Assembly: GCA_902470805.1 (NCBI GenBank)
Contig: CABRHX010000026.1
Coordinates: 1 to 25,416, forward strand
Direction of reading: 5' to 3'
Source: an uncultured Collinsella sp.
Lineage (GTDB): Bacteria; Actinomycetota; Coriobacteriia; Coriobacteriales; Coriobacteriaceae
Length of the DNA: 25,416 nt
Shown here: positions 14,357 to 21,650 of the stretch, one piece after another
Layout of the letters: each line of letters opens with the position of its first letter
How positions within the stretch are numbered: position 1 is the stretch's first letter
Program-made: the position numbers and the translations under genes
The notes under the pieces: model-generated
Told to the model about the DNA's origin: nothing
The model's database searches: none
Seen by the model: only the letters and a program-made list of their open reading frames with translations

Positions 14357-16206
14357 GAAAGATCACTCTCCGTATAGGTTCTTTGGTATCCGAGCAAATA
14401 TAGGCATATCCCAACGATTATAGAGGATAGGATTCCCGCAACCGCCGCCTTGGCGATGACCGCGGCTGCAAGGCTGGCAATTTCCATATGGTGTGCAAGA
14501 CAGGACGCCGCTGCGCAGCCGATGCCGGTGACAGCGATGGCGGCGATTGCGGCAAGGTTTGAGCCCTGATTGGCACGCTTGGCATGGACATTGAGCAGCG
14601 CAGATGACGCCGCGGCAGTTGCCGCGACCAGCACAAAGGCAGCCCAAAGGAGCGGGTCTCCCAGCGCTGCAGCAACGTTACCGAGCCCCAGCACGCCTCC
14701 GGCTGAAAGCGCGACCGTGGCCAGACGGGCAAAAAGCGCGCCCATGCCCGTTGCCGCGGCGGCGCTTGCCGGGCCGAGCCAAAATGACGCGACGCCGGCG
14801 GCGACCCCAGCTGCCAGGAAGGTATTGCCGGTCAGACAGCCAAGCGCGAGTGCACAGGTGAGCGTGGCGCTCGCGGCAGTCTCGGTGCGACCCCAGGCGA
14901 TCCACCAACCGGACATGGCGGCGGCAAAGATCACCGCGACGGGCAGCATCGACAGGATGCCCTGTGCCTGCATGGTGGCGTTGGCCATGAGCACCAAAAA
15001 GCCCACAGCCGAGATGGCCGAGCCAATCTGGGGGGCCAGGCCAGCCGCCGCTCCGATCGCGATGGCCGCAATGACCAGGCCGGGAAGCGCCGCGACCCCG
15101 GCCGTTTGCATCAGCAAAAAGCTAAAGGTGCCGCACGTTAGCGCCGAGATAGTGCGCATGGTGTAGTCGCGCGTATGGCTCCAGCGCGTGCCCGCCCAGC
15201 CGAGTGCGGGGTCGACCTCGATGGCGTCGTCCTCGTAGTGCGACGGCTCGATATCGTCGAGCTCCTGCTCGTCATCCGAAAGTTCGCCAACCATTTGCTC
15301 CAGGCTGCGACGGCCCTCGCGCACGCTGCCCAGACCGGCAAGGAGCTGGTCGCAAAATGCCTCGATGCTGTTGGGGCGGTCCTGCGGCATGGGGGAGAGC
15401 GCGCTCATGAGCGCGGCCTCGGCTCCCGGGGGGAAGTGTGGTATCAGCTCGCTGGGATAGGTGGCGCCGCCGATGATGCGGCCGAGCGAGTCGGCGGGCG
15501 TGGCCGCCATAAAGGGAGCGCTGCCGCACAGGCCCTCGTAGATCACACAGGCGAGGGCAAAGACATCGGCGCGCTCGTCGACCGTGCCGGTCTCGATATC
15601 GAGCTGCTCGGGCGGCATGTAGCCGATGGTGCCGCCGCGTGAGCCGCCAAAGCCACCGGCAGACGACAGTCGCGCCATGCCAAAGTCGGTGAGCTTTACA
15701 TTGCCCGAGTGGTCGATGAGCACGTTGGCGGGCTTAATGTCCAGGTGGAGTACGCCGTTACTGTGGGCGAAGGTGAGCGCCTGACCCAGGGCATCGGCAA
15801 TAGCCGCGGCCTCGTCAAAGGTAAGTGAGTGACCGTCCACGCGGTGCAAAAACTCGGCCAGCGACATGCCATCGACATATTCCATAACTAGGTAGGCATA
15901 GGCTGTGTCGTGCGTAAAGTCGATGACCTGCACGATGTTGGGATGTTGAAGCATGGCGGCAGTGTGCGCCTCGCGCAGGACATCCATGATGTCGCTGGCG
16001 GGCATGCCGACACCGTTAATAAGGGGGATGCGCTTAATGGCGACGCGGCGGCGCAGGTGCGTGTCGCGGCAGATCTCGATGGAGCCAAAACCGCCGGTCG
16101 CAAGTGTCTCGAGCGGCTGGTACCGCTTGAGCAGCTCGCGAGAGCTGGTGCCCTCCAAAGGAACGTCCGGCGAGAACCGGGCGGTATGTTGCGAGAAAAG
16201 CGGCAT
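14353..16206 (-). CDS. Multi-pass membrane Ser/Thr protein kinase heading the cell-wall operon
   Basis: A 617-residue protein. The N-terminal kinase domain (~28-290) has ATGGFGSIE (36-44), K58, E79, catalytic loop HLDIKPAN (154-161), DFG 174-176 and PPE 198-200. The HRD arginine is replaced by Leu, so activation-loop control may differ from that of PknB, although D156, K158 and N161 remain. An acidic linker at ~300-335 follows. Residues ~350-612 are a set of roughly eight to ten Ala/Gly/Leu-rich membrane helices with no recognised transporter motif. There is no PASTA or other outside domain. The ATG at 16206 with GAGGG before it is preferred to the TTG at 16212. It is the first gene of the operon; in mycobacteria pknA sits further downstream, so orthology to pknA is not claimed. 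Confidence 0.9.
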   Translation of the reverse strand: MPLFSQHTARFSPDVPLEGTSSRELLKRYQPLETLATGGFGSIEICRDTHLRRRVAIKRIPLINGVGMPASDIMDVLREAHTAAMLQHPNIVQVIDFTHDTAYAYLVMEYVDGMSLAEFLHRVDGHSLTFDEAAAIADALGQALTFAHSNGVLHLDIKPANVLIDHSGNVKLTDFGMARLSSAGGFGGSRGGTIGYMPPEQLDIETGTVDERADVFALACVIYEGLCGSAPFMAATPADSLGRIIGGATYPSELIPHFPPGAEAALMSALSPMPQDRPNSIEAFCDQLLAGLGSVREGRRSLEQMVGELSDDEQELDDIEPSHYEDDAIEVDPALGWAGTRWSHTRDYTMRTISALTCGTFSFLLMQTAGVAALPGLVIAAIAIGAAAGLAPQIGSAISAVGFLVLMANATMQAQGILSMLPVAVIFAAAMSGWWIAWGRTETAASATLTCALALGCLTGNTFLAAGVAAGVASFWLGPASAAAATGMGALFARLATVALSAGGVLGLGNVAAALGDPLLWAAFVLVAATAAASSALLNVHAKRANQGSNLAAIAAIAVTGIGCAAASCLAHHMEIASLAAAVIAKAAVAGILSSIIVGICLYLLGYQRTYTESDLS

Positions 16207-16286
16207 GGCCAACCCTCGTGCGTTTAAAGTTCGTTTGCGAGCGGCGGGCGCGGGGCCGAGCCGTTCGCGGTGGCATAGATGCTGCT

Positions 16287-16295
16287 AGTGTAGCA
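16287..16295 (-). promoter_or_regulatory. Extended -10 promoter of the kinase/cell-wall operon
   Basis: On the minus strand the sequence TGCTACACT (16295-16287) is an extended -10 element, about 80 bp before the start of the multi-pass kinase. No good -35 box is found, as expected for the extended type. The same TGNTACACT pattern precedes the second kinase operon at 21580-21588. Confidence 0.45.
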
Positions 16296-16350
16296 CGCTC
16301 GGGTGCATGGGGAGGATAGCGGGATGCGAGGCTGCCTGCCTGGCTTGGCC

Positions 16351-17067
16351 TTAGCGCTTCTTCTTGTTCTTCTTCTGCTTGCGCCGCTTGCCCTTGGTCT
16401 CCTGGGGCTTGTCGCCCTGCTTGGCCTCGGCGGCGGCCTTCTCGGCCTTCATTTTCTTCTTCTTGGTCTCGATGCGGAGTTTTTTGTTGATGCGGGCCTT
16501 GAGGAAGGGACCGAACTGCTCGGCATCGCCACGGACGAAGGTGTCCTTGGGGATCGTCACGCCCTGGTCGGCGAACATGGCCACAAAGATGCGCTCGCCG
16601 TCGAGTACGTGGTCGAGCTTGTCAAACGGGAAGAACTGCGACTTGCCGCTCTTGCCCCAAACCATCAGGCCGTCCTCGTTGGCGGCGACGCGGCGATAGC
16701 GGCCACCCATGGACTCGTCGGCCTCGACGGCGTCGATAAAGTCGCGGGCGAGCGTGTGGTGCAGGTTCTTGCTCCACCAGGCCAAAAAGGCGCCGAACAC
16801 GATCAACACGACGCCGAACTTGATCCAGCTGCCGCCGGCCACCAGCATGCCGATGCCGATGAGCGCGGCAACTGCCGCGGCGACATACAGCGAGCCGCGA
16901 CGCCTGGGCGAGGCGACCAGGCGGGCGAAGTCGGTGACCAGGTCGTTTTCGTACTGGTACTCGTTGAGGTACAGGATACCGTCGTCGGCCGCGGCCTGCT
17001 TCTCGAGCGCGACCTCGACCTGGTCGGCTGCTTCGGAGGGAACGAGGTTGCTCTCTGCGTCTGCCAT
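16351..17067 (-). CDS. YcxB-like two-helix membrane protein with basic tail
   Basis: A 238-residue protein. Residues 1-57 are acidic and soluble, with two membrane helices at ~60-78 and ~81-98. Residues ~105-190 resemble the YcxB-like C-terminal domain (FFPFDKLDHVLDGERIFVAM, then a short IPK-type strand). Residues 192-238 are an extremely Lys/Arg-rich tail, which may bind membrane or nucleic acid. The function is unknown in the family. The ATG at 17067 has ATAGGAG about ten bases upstream. It is transcribed away from dnaX and in the same direction as the kinase operon, 144 bp before it, but the promoter near 16290 suggests separate transcription. Confidence 0.75.
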   Translation of the reverse strand: MADAESNLVPSEAADQVEVALEKQAAADDGILYLNEYQYENDLVTDFARLVASPRRRGSLYVAAAVAALIGIGMLVAGGSWIKFGVVLIVFGAFLAWWSKNLHHTLARDFIDAVEADESMGGRYRRVAANEDGLMVWGKSGKSQFFPFDKLDHVLDGERIFVAMFADQGVTIPKDTFVRGDAEQFGPFLKARINKKLRIETKKKKMKAEKAAAEAKQGDKPQETKGKRRKQKKNKKKR

Positions 17068-17182
17068 GCTCTTTGGACTCCTATCGCGGCGGGCTCGCCG
17101 TACGGGTTATTATGAATGCAGTATGCCGTGCGACCGCATGGCCGTCGCGGCAACAAGACTCAGTATACCCGGGGGAGCACCC
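17068..17182. promoter_or_regulatory. Divergent intergenic region between YcxB-like gene and dnaX
   Basis: This 115-bp gap must hold promoters for both genes. An AT-rich core GGGTTATTATG at 17104-17114 offers CATAAT on the minus strand (17114-17109), about 42 bp before the YcxB-like start. It also offers TATTAT on the plus strand. Neither has a convincing -35 box. Confidence 0.35.
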
Positions 17183-19639
17183 ATGGAATCGTTGTACCGA
17201 AAGTATCGCCCGCTCACCTTCGACTCCGTGGTGGGCCAGCAGCATATCGTCTCGACGCTCGAGCACGCCATCACCGAGGGGCGCCTGTCCCACGCGTACC
17301 TATTCTGCGGACCGCGCGGCACGGGCAAGACCACCATGGCGCGCATTCTGGCCAAGGCGCTGCTGTGTCGCAATGCCGAGGCGGCGCGCGCCGAGGGTGC
17401 AAGCGGCTGCTTGCCCGACGGTGCTTGCGAGGAGTGCGAGCTCATCGCCGAGGGCAACCACCCGGATGTCTACGAGCTCGATGCCGCAAGCCGTACCGGC
17501 GTGGACAACGTGCGCGAGGAGATCATCAACTCCGTCAACTTTGCCCCGGTGCGCGGCAAGTACAAGATCTATATCATCGACGAGGTCCACATGCTCACGA
17601 CGGCGGCGTTCAACGCGCTGCTCAAGACGCTTGAGGAGCCGCCGGCGCACGTGATCTTTGTGCTGTGCACCACCGACCCGCAAAAGATTCTGGAGACCAT
17701 CCTCTCGCGCTGCCAGCGCTTCGATTTCCACCGCATCGGCAACGAGGATATCGAGCATCGCCTGTCCTACGTGTGCGAGCAGGAGGGCTTCGATTACGAC
17801 GACGAGGCACTCGCCATTGTGGCGCGCCATGCCAAGGGCGGTATGCGCGACGCGCTTTCCACGCTGGAGCAGCTGAGCGTCTTTGGCAACGGTTCTGTGC
17901 ATGCGGACGACGCCCGCTCGCTTTTGGGCGAGGTTTCGGACCAGATTCTGGGCGAGTTTTCCCGCGCCATTGCCGATCGCGATGTTGCCGAGCTCTATGG
18001 ACTGATCCGTGCGCAGGTCGAGGAGGGCAATGACCTGCTGGAGCTGACGCGCGACCTGGTGGCGCATGTGCGCGACGTGTACGTTGCCTGCGTTGCCGGT
18101 GCCCGTGCCGAGCTGTTTGAGGGCGGCTCCGAGCAGGCCGAGGCGCTTGCTGCCGAGGCCGCTGCCTTTGGCGAGCATCCTGCCGACCGCCTGGCCCGCG
18201 TGCTGACGGTGCTCGACGATGCCGCACTGGAGATGAGGGGCGCGAGCGACGTGCGCCTGGTGCTCGAGATTGCCTGCACGCGTCTGGCGCGTCCCGAGGC
18301 CGATTTAACGATTGAGGCATTGGCCGAGCGCGTGGCACGCCTGGAGGCCATGATTGCCAACGGCGCCGTGCCGGCGAGCGTGGCTGCTGCTCAGGCCGCC
18401 GCGCCTGCAGCATCCGTACCCGCTGCTGCCCAACAGCCGACGCTCATTTCGGGCGCTCGTGCTGCCGCTCCGGCGGCATCCGCTGCCCCCGCTGCTACGT
18501 CCGCGCGCCAGGGCGGTATGCCTTGGGACCGCGGCGCTGCTGTTCCGGCTGCCCAGCCTGCGCCCCGTTCTGCGTCCGTGTCAGCCTCCAAGCCTGCAGC
18601 GCCTGCGCCTCAGCCCGTTGCGGCCCCCGCGCCTGCCACCGCTCCGGCACCTAAGCCCCAGTCCAACAATGCCGCCCAGGTTGCCGCCGCCGGTGCTGCC
18701 GAGACGCCCGCGGTCGAGGATGCCGGAGAGCTGCAGCGCAAATGGGCCGAGGTTGTCGAGCGTGTCAAGGCGCGTCAGGCTTCCTACGCAGGGCTTTTGC
18801 TCAACGCCCGCGCCACGGCCGACGACGGCTCCAAGCTCACGGTCTCGTTCCCCGCGGGTTCGACTTTTGCCATTAAGATGCTCGGTCGCGCCGATACGCA
18901 GTCGGTGGTCCTGCCGACGGTCTGCGCGGTTTTCGGTCGTCGCACCGTCGACTATGTCCTGGATGGGGGTGGCACGCCGGCTCCTCAACATGAGGAGCAT
19001 TCTCCATCTGCACGGGCTGCGGCATCTGCGGACCCGCAACCCGTGTTCTCGGCGGCCCCTGCATCCTCGAGCGCCAGCGCGTCGCAGCAGCAAACGGCAC
19101 CGGTAGCGGCATCGACCCCGTCGGCGCCTAAGCCCGCGGCGCCCAAACCGGCTGCTTCGACACCCGCGCCCAAGCCCGCCTCGCCCGCGCCCAAGTCGTC
19201 TGACCTGGGCAAAGCCCCCTGGCTACGCTCCGACAACCCCGCCGGCGCTCCTGCCACGGGTAAGCTCCCGACCGAGCCCGCACCTCGTGCGCCCGAGCGC
19301 TCGGCTGCCCCCAAGGCTCAGCCTGTCGCGCAGTCCGCGCCGTGGGAATCCGAGCAGGTGCCCTACGACGACGCTATGGTCGGCGGCTTCGCTGTCGATG
19401 CGAGCGGGGACGATCTGCCTCCGTTCGACGTGCCGGGTGCGGCGTCCGCGCCCAAGTCCGCTGCAACTGCCCCCAAAGAGGAGGGCGCTCCTGCAGCTCC
19501 CTGGGAGTCCAACCCCGGTGCGGGCAGCCCCTTCGGCCATCAGGGTGCAGCCCCGAGCATCCCGCAGACCGAGGACGAGGCCAAAGCCCTCATCCGCAGC
19601 GTCTTCGGCCAGTCCACCATCTTCAAACCGGTGGAGTAG
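17183..19639 (+). CDS. dnaX: DNA polymerase III subunits gamma/tau
   Basis: An 818-residue clamp-loader ATPase that opens and loads the sliding clamp and ties the replisome together. The AAA+ core has Walker A GPRGTGKT (43-50), the zinc-binding cysteines C62, C76, C82 and C85, Walker B DEVH (133-136) and the arginine-finger motif SRC (175-177). The lid and collar domains run to about 385. Two long Ala/Pro-rich stretches (~390-514 and ~596-790) flank a folded tau-like domain at ~515-595. It is longer than usual because of these linkers. The start is the ATG at 17183, five bases after GGGGGAG, and begins the conserved MESLYRKYRP; the frame open to 16709 is antisense to another gene. I see no A-rich slippery site for a separate gamma form. 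Confidence 0.97.
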   Translation: MESLYRKYRPLTFDSVVGQQHIVSTLEHAITEGRLSHAYLFCGPRGTGKTTMARILAKALLCRNAEAARAEGASGCLPDGACEECELIAEGNHPDVYELDAASRTGVDNVREEIINSVNFAPVRGKYKIYIIDEVHMLTTAAFNALLKTLEEPPAHVIFVLCTTDPQKILETILSRCQRFDFHRIGNEDIEHRLSYVCEQEGFDYDDEALAIVARHAKGGMRDALSTLEQLSVFGNGSVHADDARSLLGEVSDQILGEFSRAIADRDVAELYGLIRAQVEEGNDLLELTRDLVAHVRDVYVACVAGARAELFEGGSEQAEALAAEAAAFGEHPADRLARVLTVLDDAALEMRGASDVRLVLEIACTRLARPEADLTIEALAERVARLEAMIANGAVPASVAAAQAAAPAASVPAAAQQPTLISGARAAAPAASAAPAATSARQGGMPWDRGAAVPAAQPAPRSASVSASKPAAPAPQPVAAPAPATAPAPKPQSNNAAQVAAAGAAETPAVEDAGELQRKWAEVVERVKARQASYAGLLLNARATADDGSKLTVSFPAGSTFAIKMLGRADTQSVVLPTVCAVFGRRTVDYVLDGGGTPAPQHEEHSPSARAAASADPQPVFSAAPASSSASASQQQTAPVAASTPSAPKPAAPKPAASTPAPKPASPAPKSSDLGKAPWLRSDNPAGAPATGKLPTEPAPRAPERSAAPKAQPVAQSAPWESEQVPYDDAMVGGFAVDASGDDLPPFDVPGAASAPKSAATAPKEEGAPAAPWESNPGAGSPFGHQGAAPSIPQTEDEAKALIRSVFGQSTIFKPVE

Positions 19640-19660
19640 CTGCGCAGGCGGGTATACTGC

Positions 19661-20134
19661 TCAAGAAGAGAACCCTTTGCCCGGGCGCATCTGTATTTCG
19701 GACATGTGCAACGTGGTGCCGCGTATCTCGCATTCGAGCAGGCAGGTACGCGACGGTCGGCCTAGGATGCTGAGGTCGATACGATACGCCGCATAGCTGT
19801 CCGTGTACTCGACTTGCTCGGCGTTGAGGGTTGCTCCGATTGTCAAGAAAGCGCCTGGTTCGGCATCGACAATCTTGGAGTCCTTTATCTTGACCTTGAA
19901 CTCTTGGTAGAGGGACGGGCTGTTGTAGTAAACGGTTCGGGTTCCGTCGGTGCACTCATCGGTCGTCTCCCATTTGACGACGGGCTGGTCCGAGCTGGCT
20001 ATCAGCAGCTCTGCTCCAAAGGCTATAGCATGGGTGATGACAACCAGCAATGTCCAGCCGACAAAGAGATAGAGAACCAAATACGCAACGGGGTGTTTTG
20101 AGCGGATGTTTTGGAGCACGTCGGGGGCATTCAT
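19661..20134 (-). CDS. Small membrane-anchored protein of unknown function
   Basis: A 157-residue protein I do not recognise. Residues ~15-45 form one hydrophobic helix (VAYLVLYLFVGWTLLVVITH), and the rest is a probable extracytoplasmic beta-rich domain with three cysteines. The ATG at 20134 has GGAGG six bases upstream, a strong site. It lies opposite to and inside the dnaX-ybaB-recR series, ends 21 bp from the dnaX stop with no clear terminator between, and has lower GC than its neighbours. A TATAAT box and a palindrome precede it. It is probably a recently acquired gene; a superinfection-exclusion or stress protein is possible but unsupported. Confidence 0.75.
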   Translation of the reverse strand: MNAPDVLQNIRSKHPVAYLVLYLFVGWTLLVVITHAIAFGAELLIASSDQPVVKWETTDECTDGTRTVYYNSPSLYQEFKVKIKDSKIVDAEPGAFLTIGATLNAEQVEYTDSYAAYRIDLSILGRPSRTCLLECEIRGTTLHMSEIQMRPGKGFSS

Positions 20135-20147
20135 GGGGTACCTCCAA

Positions 20148-20174
20148 ATTGCTATCTATAGCAATCAAATTATA
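20148..20174 (-). promoter_or_regulatory. TATAAT box with adjacent palindrome, promoter/operator of the 157-residue gene
   Basis: The minus strand has a perfect TATAAT at 20174-20169. Immediately downstream is the palindrome ATTGCTA-TCTA-TAGCAAT (20148-20165), which would overlap the transcription start, and the GGAGG site follows at once. No good -35 box is present. This looks like a repressible promoter. Confidence 0.5.
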
Positions 20175-20390
20175 CCCCACCGCCATGTGCGCCGCCTCGA
20201 GTAGTGGCTCGGCATTTAGCCATTTAGTGGTACGCAGAAAATGTCGGATTCCGGCTCTACAAGATTTAGCTTTCAATATTATGCAGATGCAAATTATTCA
20301 ACTTCGCATAATTTTTGGGTGCGGCTTGCACTCCAGGACATGTATATCGACTGAGGTAGCGTGTCCGCCCCGTTCGCTGGCCTCGCGCCG

Positions 20391-20399
20391 TGGTACGAT
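20391..20399 (+). promoter_or_regulatory. Extended -10 element, probable ybaB-recR promoter
   Basis: TGGTACGAT lies 76 bp before the ybaB start codon in otherwise uncoding sequence. It is followed by an AT-rich run. No convincing -35 box is seen. Confidence 0.35.
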
Positions 20400-20474
20400 T
20401 TTTGAGTTTGAAAGTCCCGCCGTGCTCCGGCTGCCCTTGCAGTTCGGCGTGCGGCCGCACGTAAAGGAGCCATC

Positions 20475-20795
20475 ATGGCCGGTATGAACATGCAGCAGAT
20501 GATGAAGCAGGCTCGCAAGATGCAGGAGCAGCTTGCCGCCGCGCAGGAGAACCTCAAGTCCCAGACCGTCGACGCCTCTGCCGGCGGCGGCATGGTCAAG
20601 GTGACCGTTAACGGCGAGATGGAGCTCGTCAACCTCACCATCGATCCCGATGCCCTCGATCCCGAGGACGTCGATATGCTGCAGGATATGATCATGGCTG
20701 CCGTCAATGAGGCCGTCCGCGGCGTCAACGAGCTCGCCAACAAGCAGATGGGCGCCATCACCGGCGGCCTCAACATCCCGGGTATGCCGTTCTAA
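20475..20795 (+). CDS. ybaB: YbaB/EbfC family nucleoid-associated protein
   Basis: A 106-residue DNA-binding protein of the YbaB/EbfC family, which forms dimers that bend or bridge DNA and is commonly encoded between dnaX and recR. The sequence shows the family plan: a Met/Gln-rich N-terminal helix (MNMQQMMKQARKMQEQLAAA), the strand pair around GGGMVKVTVNGEMELVNLTI, the conserved DPEDVDMLQDMI segment, and a C-terminal helix ending in Gly-rich INIPGMPF-like residues (LNIPGMPF). The ATG at 20475 is five bases after AAGGAG. recR begins 13 bp after its stop, so they form an operon. Confidence 0.96.
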   Translation: MAGMNMQQMMKQARKMQEQLAAAQENLKSQTVDASAGGGMVKVTVNGEMELVNLTIDPDALDPEDVDMLQDMIMAAVNEAVRGVNELANKQMGAITGGLNIPGMPF

Positions 20796-20808
20796 GACAC
20801 GCATATAT

Positions 20809-21405
20809 ATGAGTGCGAATCACAGTCTGCAAAAACTGCTCGATGAGCTGGGCCGCCTGCCGGGCATTGGTCCCAAGTCGGCCCAGCGCATCGCCTATTA
20901 CCTGTTGGAGGCCGACGCCGAGGAGGCGCGCCGCCTGGCCGAGGCCATCCTGGAGGTCAAGCAGGAGGTCCACTTTTGCAGCCGTTGCTTTAACTACGCC
21001 ACGGCCGACGAGTGCTCCATCTGCCAGGACCCGATGCGCGATACCACTCGCATTTGCGTGGTGGGCGAGCCGCGCGACGTCCAGGCAATCGAGCGCACGG
21101 GCAGCTACCATGGCCTGTACCATGTGCTGGGCGGCGTGATCAGCCCCATGGACAAGATTGGTCCCGAGCAGTTGCACATCCGCGAGCTGCTGGCGCGTCT
21201 GGGCCACGAGGATATCCATGAGGTCATCATCGCCACCAACCCCAATATTGAGGGCGAGACCACGGCGAGCTACCTCGCCCGCACCATCAAACCGCTGGGC
21301 GTTGAGGTGTCGCGTCTGGCAAGCGGCCTGCCCGTGGGCGGCGACCTGGAGTATGCCGACGAGCTTACGCTTGGCCGCGCCATCGAGGCCCGTCGCACGA
21401 TTTAG
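20809..21405 (+). CDS. recR: Recombination protein RecR
   Basis: A 198-residue protein that works with RecF and RecO to load RecA at gaps. It has the usual parts: helix-hairpin-helix around LPGIGPKSAQRIAYYLL (17-33), a four-cysteine zinc motif (C57, C60, C69, C72), a Toprim domain from about 81 (ICVVGEPRDVQAIERTG) with the E-D pattern, and a C-terminal Walker-B-like segment. The length matches the family exactly. The ATG at 20809 is set by the conserved N-terminus. It has no good ribosome binding site (AAGA is 11-12 bases upstream), so translation probably depends on coupling with ybaB. Confidence 0.96.
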   Translation: MSANHSLQKLLDELGRLPGIGPKSAQRIAYYLLEADAEEARRLAEAILEVKQEVHFCSRCFNYATADECSICQDPMRDTTRICVVGEPRDVQAIERTGSYHGLYHVLGGVISPMDKIGPEQLHIRELLARLGHEDIHEVIIATNPNIEGETTASYLARTIKPLGVEVSRLASGLPVGGDLEYADELTLGRAIEARRTI

Positions 21406-21442
21406 GTGGCGAGCCTGCTCCTGCCGTATGTTTTCCTCGCGA

Positions 21443-21472
21443 CGCACGGGGTAGTCATAATTTCCCCGTGCG
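21443..21472 (+). terminator. Hairpin after recR
   Basis: The perfect 9-bp arms CGCACGGGG and CCCCGTGCG (21443-21451, 21464-21472) enclose 12 bases, 38 bp after the recR stop. The following ACTGTGAGTTTGTTG is only weakly T-rich, so termination may be partial. Confidence 0.55.
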
Positions 21473-21483
21473 ACTGTGAGTTT

Positions 21484-21493
21484 GTTGTGCAAC
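21484..21493. promoter_or_regulatory. Operator-like palindrome GTTGTGCAAC, copy 1
   Basis: It is the core of a longer inverted repeat TTTGTTG-TG-CAACAAA (21481-21496). A second copy, GTTGCGCAAC, lies 73 bp downstream near the promoter of the second kinase operon. The spacing is close to seven helical turns, suiting cooperative binding. Confidence 0.45.
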
Positions 21494-21556
21494 AAAGATG
21501 CTTCGTATCCGCTTATCGCATGGATGCTTCCGCTCGCATCCTTAATTTGCCCATTC

Positions 21557-21566
21557 GTTGCGCAAC
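21557..21566. promoter_or_regulatory. Operator-like palindrome GTTGCGCAAC, copy 2
   Basis: A perfect 10-bp palindrome sits where a -35 box would be relative to the extended -10 at 21580-21588. A factor bound here would compete with or recruit RNA polymerase. See copy 1 at 21484-21493. Confidence 0.45.
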
Positions 21567-21579
21567 CTTTTGGGTTCGC

Positions 21580-21588
21580 TGATACACT
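21580..21588 (+). promoter_or_regulatory. Extended -10 promoter of the anchored protein/kinase/FHA operon
   Basis: TGATACACT is an extended -10 element placing the transcription start near 21594-21596. It matches the TGCTACACT element of the first kinase operon. The start point would fall on or beside an ATG (21594) that is in frame with the downstream gene. Confidence 0.5.
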
Positions 21589-21610
21589 CAAATATGGATT
21601 TGAATGAATG

Positions 21611-21637
21611 CGCCGCTTCTGAGCGGCGTGTTTTTGT
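21611..21637 (+). terminator. Terminator-like hairpin in the 5' leader of the second kinase operon
   Basis: The arms CGCCGC (21611-21616) and GCGGCG (21623-21628) form a perfect 6-bp stem, followed by TGTTTTTGTT. The ribosome binding site GGAGGAG begins only two bases later. It lies between the predicted promoter and the start codon, so it may act as an attenuator or end read-through from recR. Confidence 0.6.
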
Positions 21638-21650
21638 TGGAGGAGAACGC

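Larger units (their letters stand above)
20135..20474. other. Intergenic region between the membrane-protein gene and ybaB
   Basis: This 340-bp stretch carries the minus-strand promoter with palindrome (20148-20174), an AT-rich inverted repeat ATTATGC/GCATAAT (20278-20284, 20306-20312), and a plus-strand extended -10 TGGTACGAT (20391-20399) before ybaB. I looked for an SRP RNA, which often lies near dnaX, and saw none. Confidence 0.45.

Noticed and set aside
18400..18720. Programmed frameshift site for a separate gamma subunit in dnaX
   Set aside because: No A-rich slippery heptamer with a following hairpin was found in the region where gamma would end.
20135..20474. SRP (4.5S-like) RNA gene near dnaX
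   Set aside because: Searched by eye for the conserved GGAAGGAAGCAGCC-like tip and found none on either strand.
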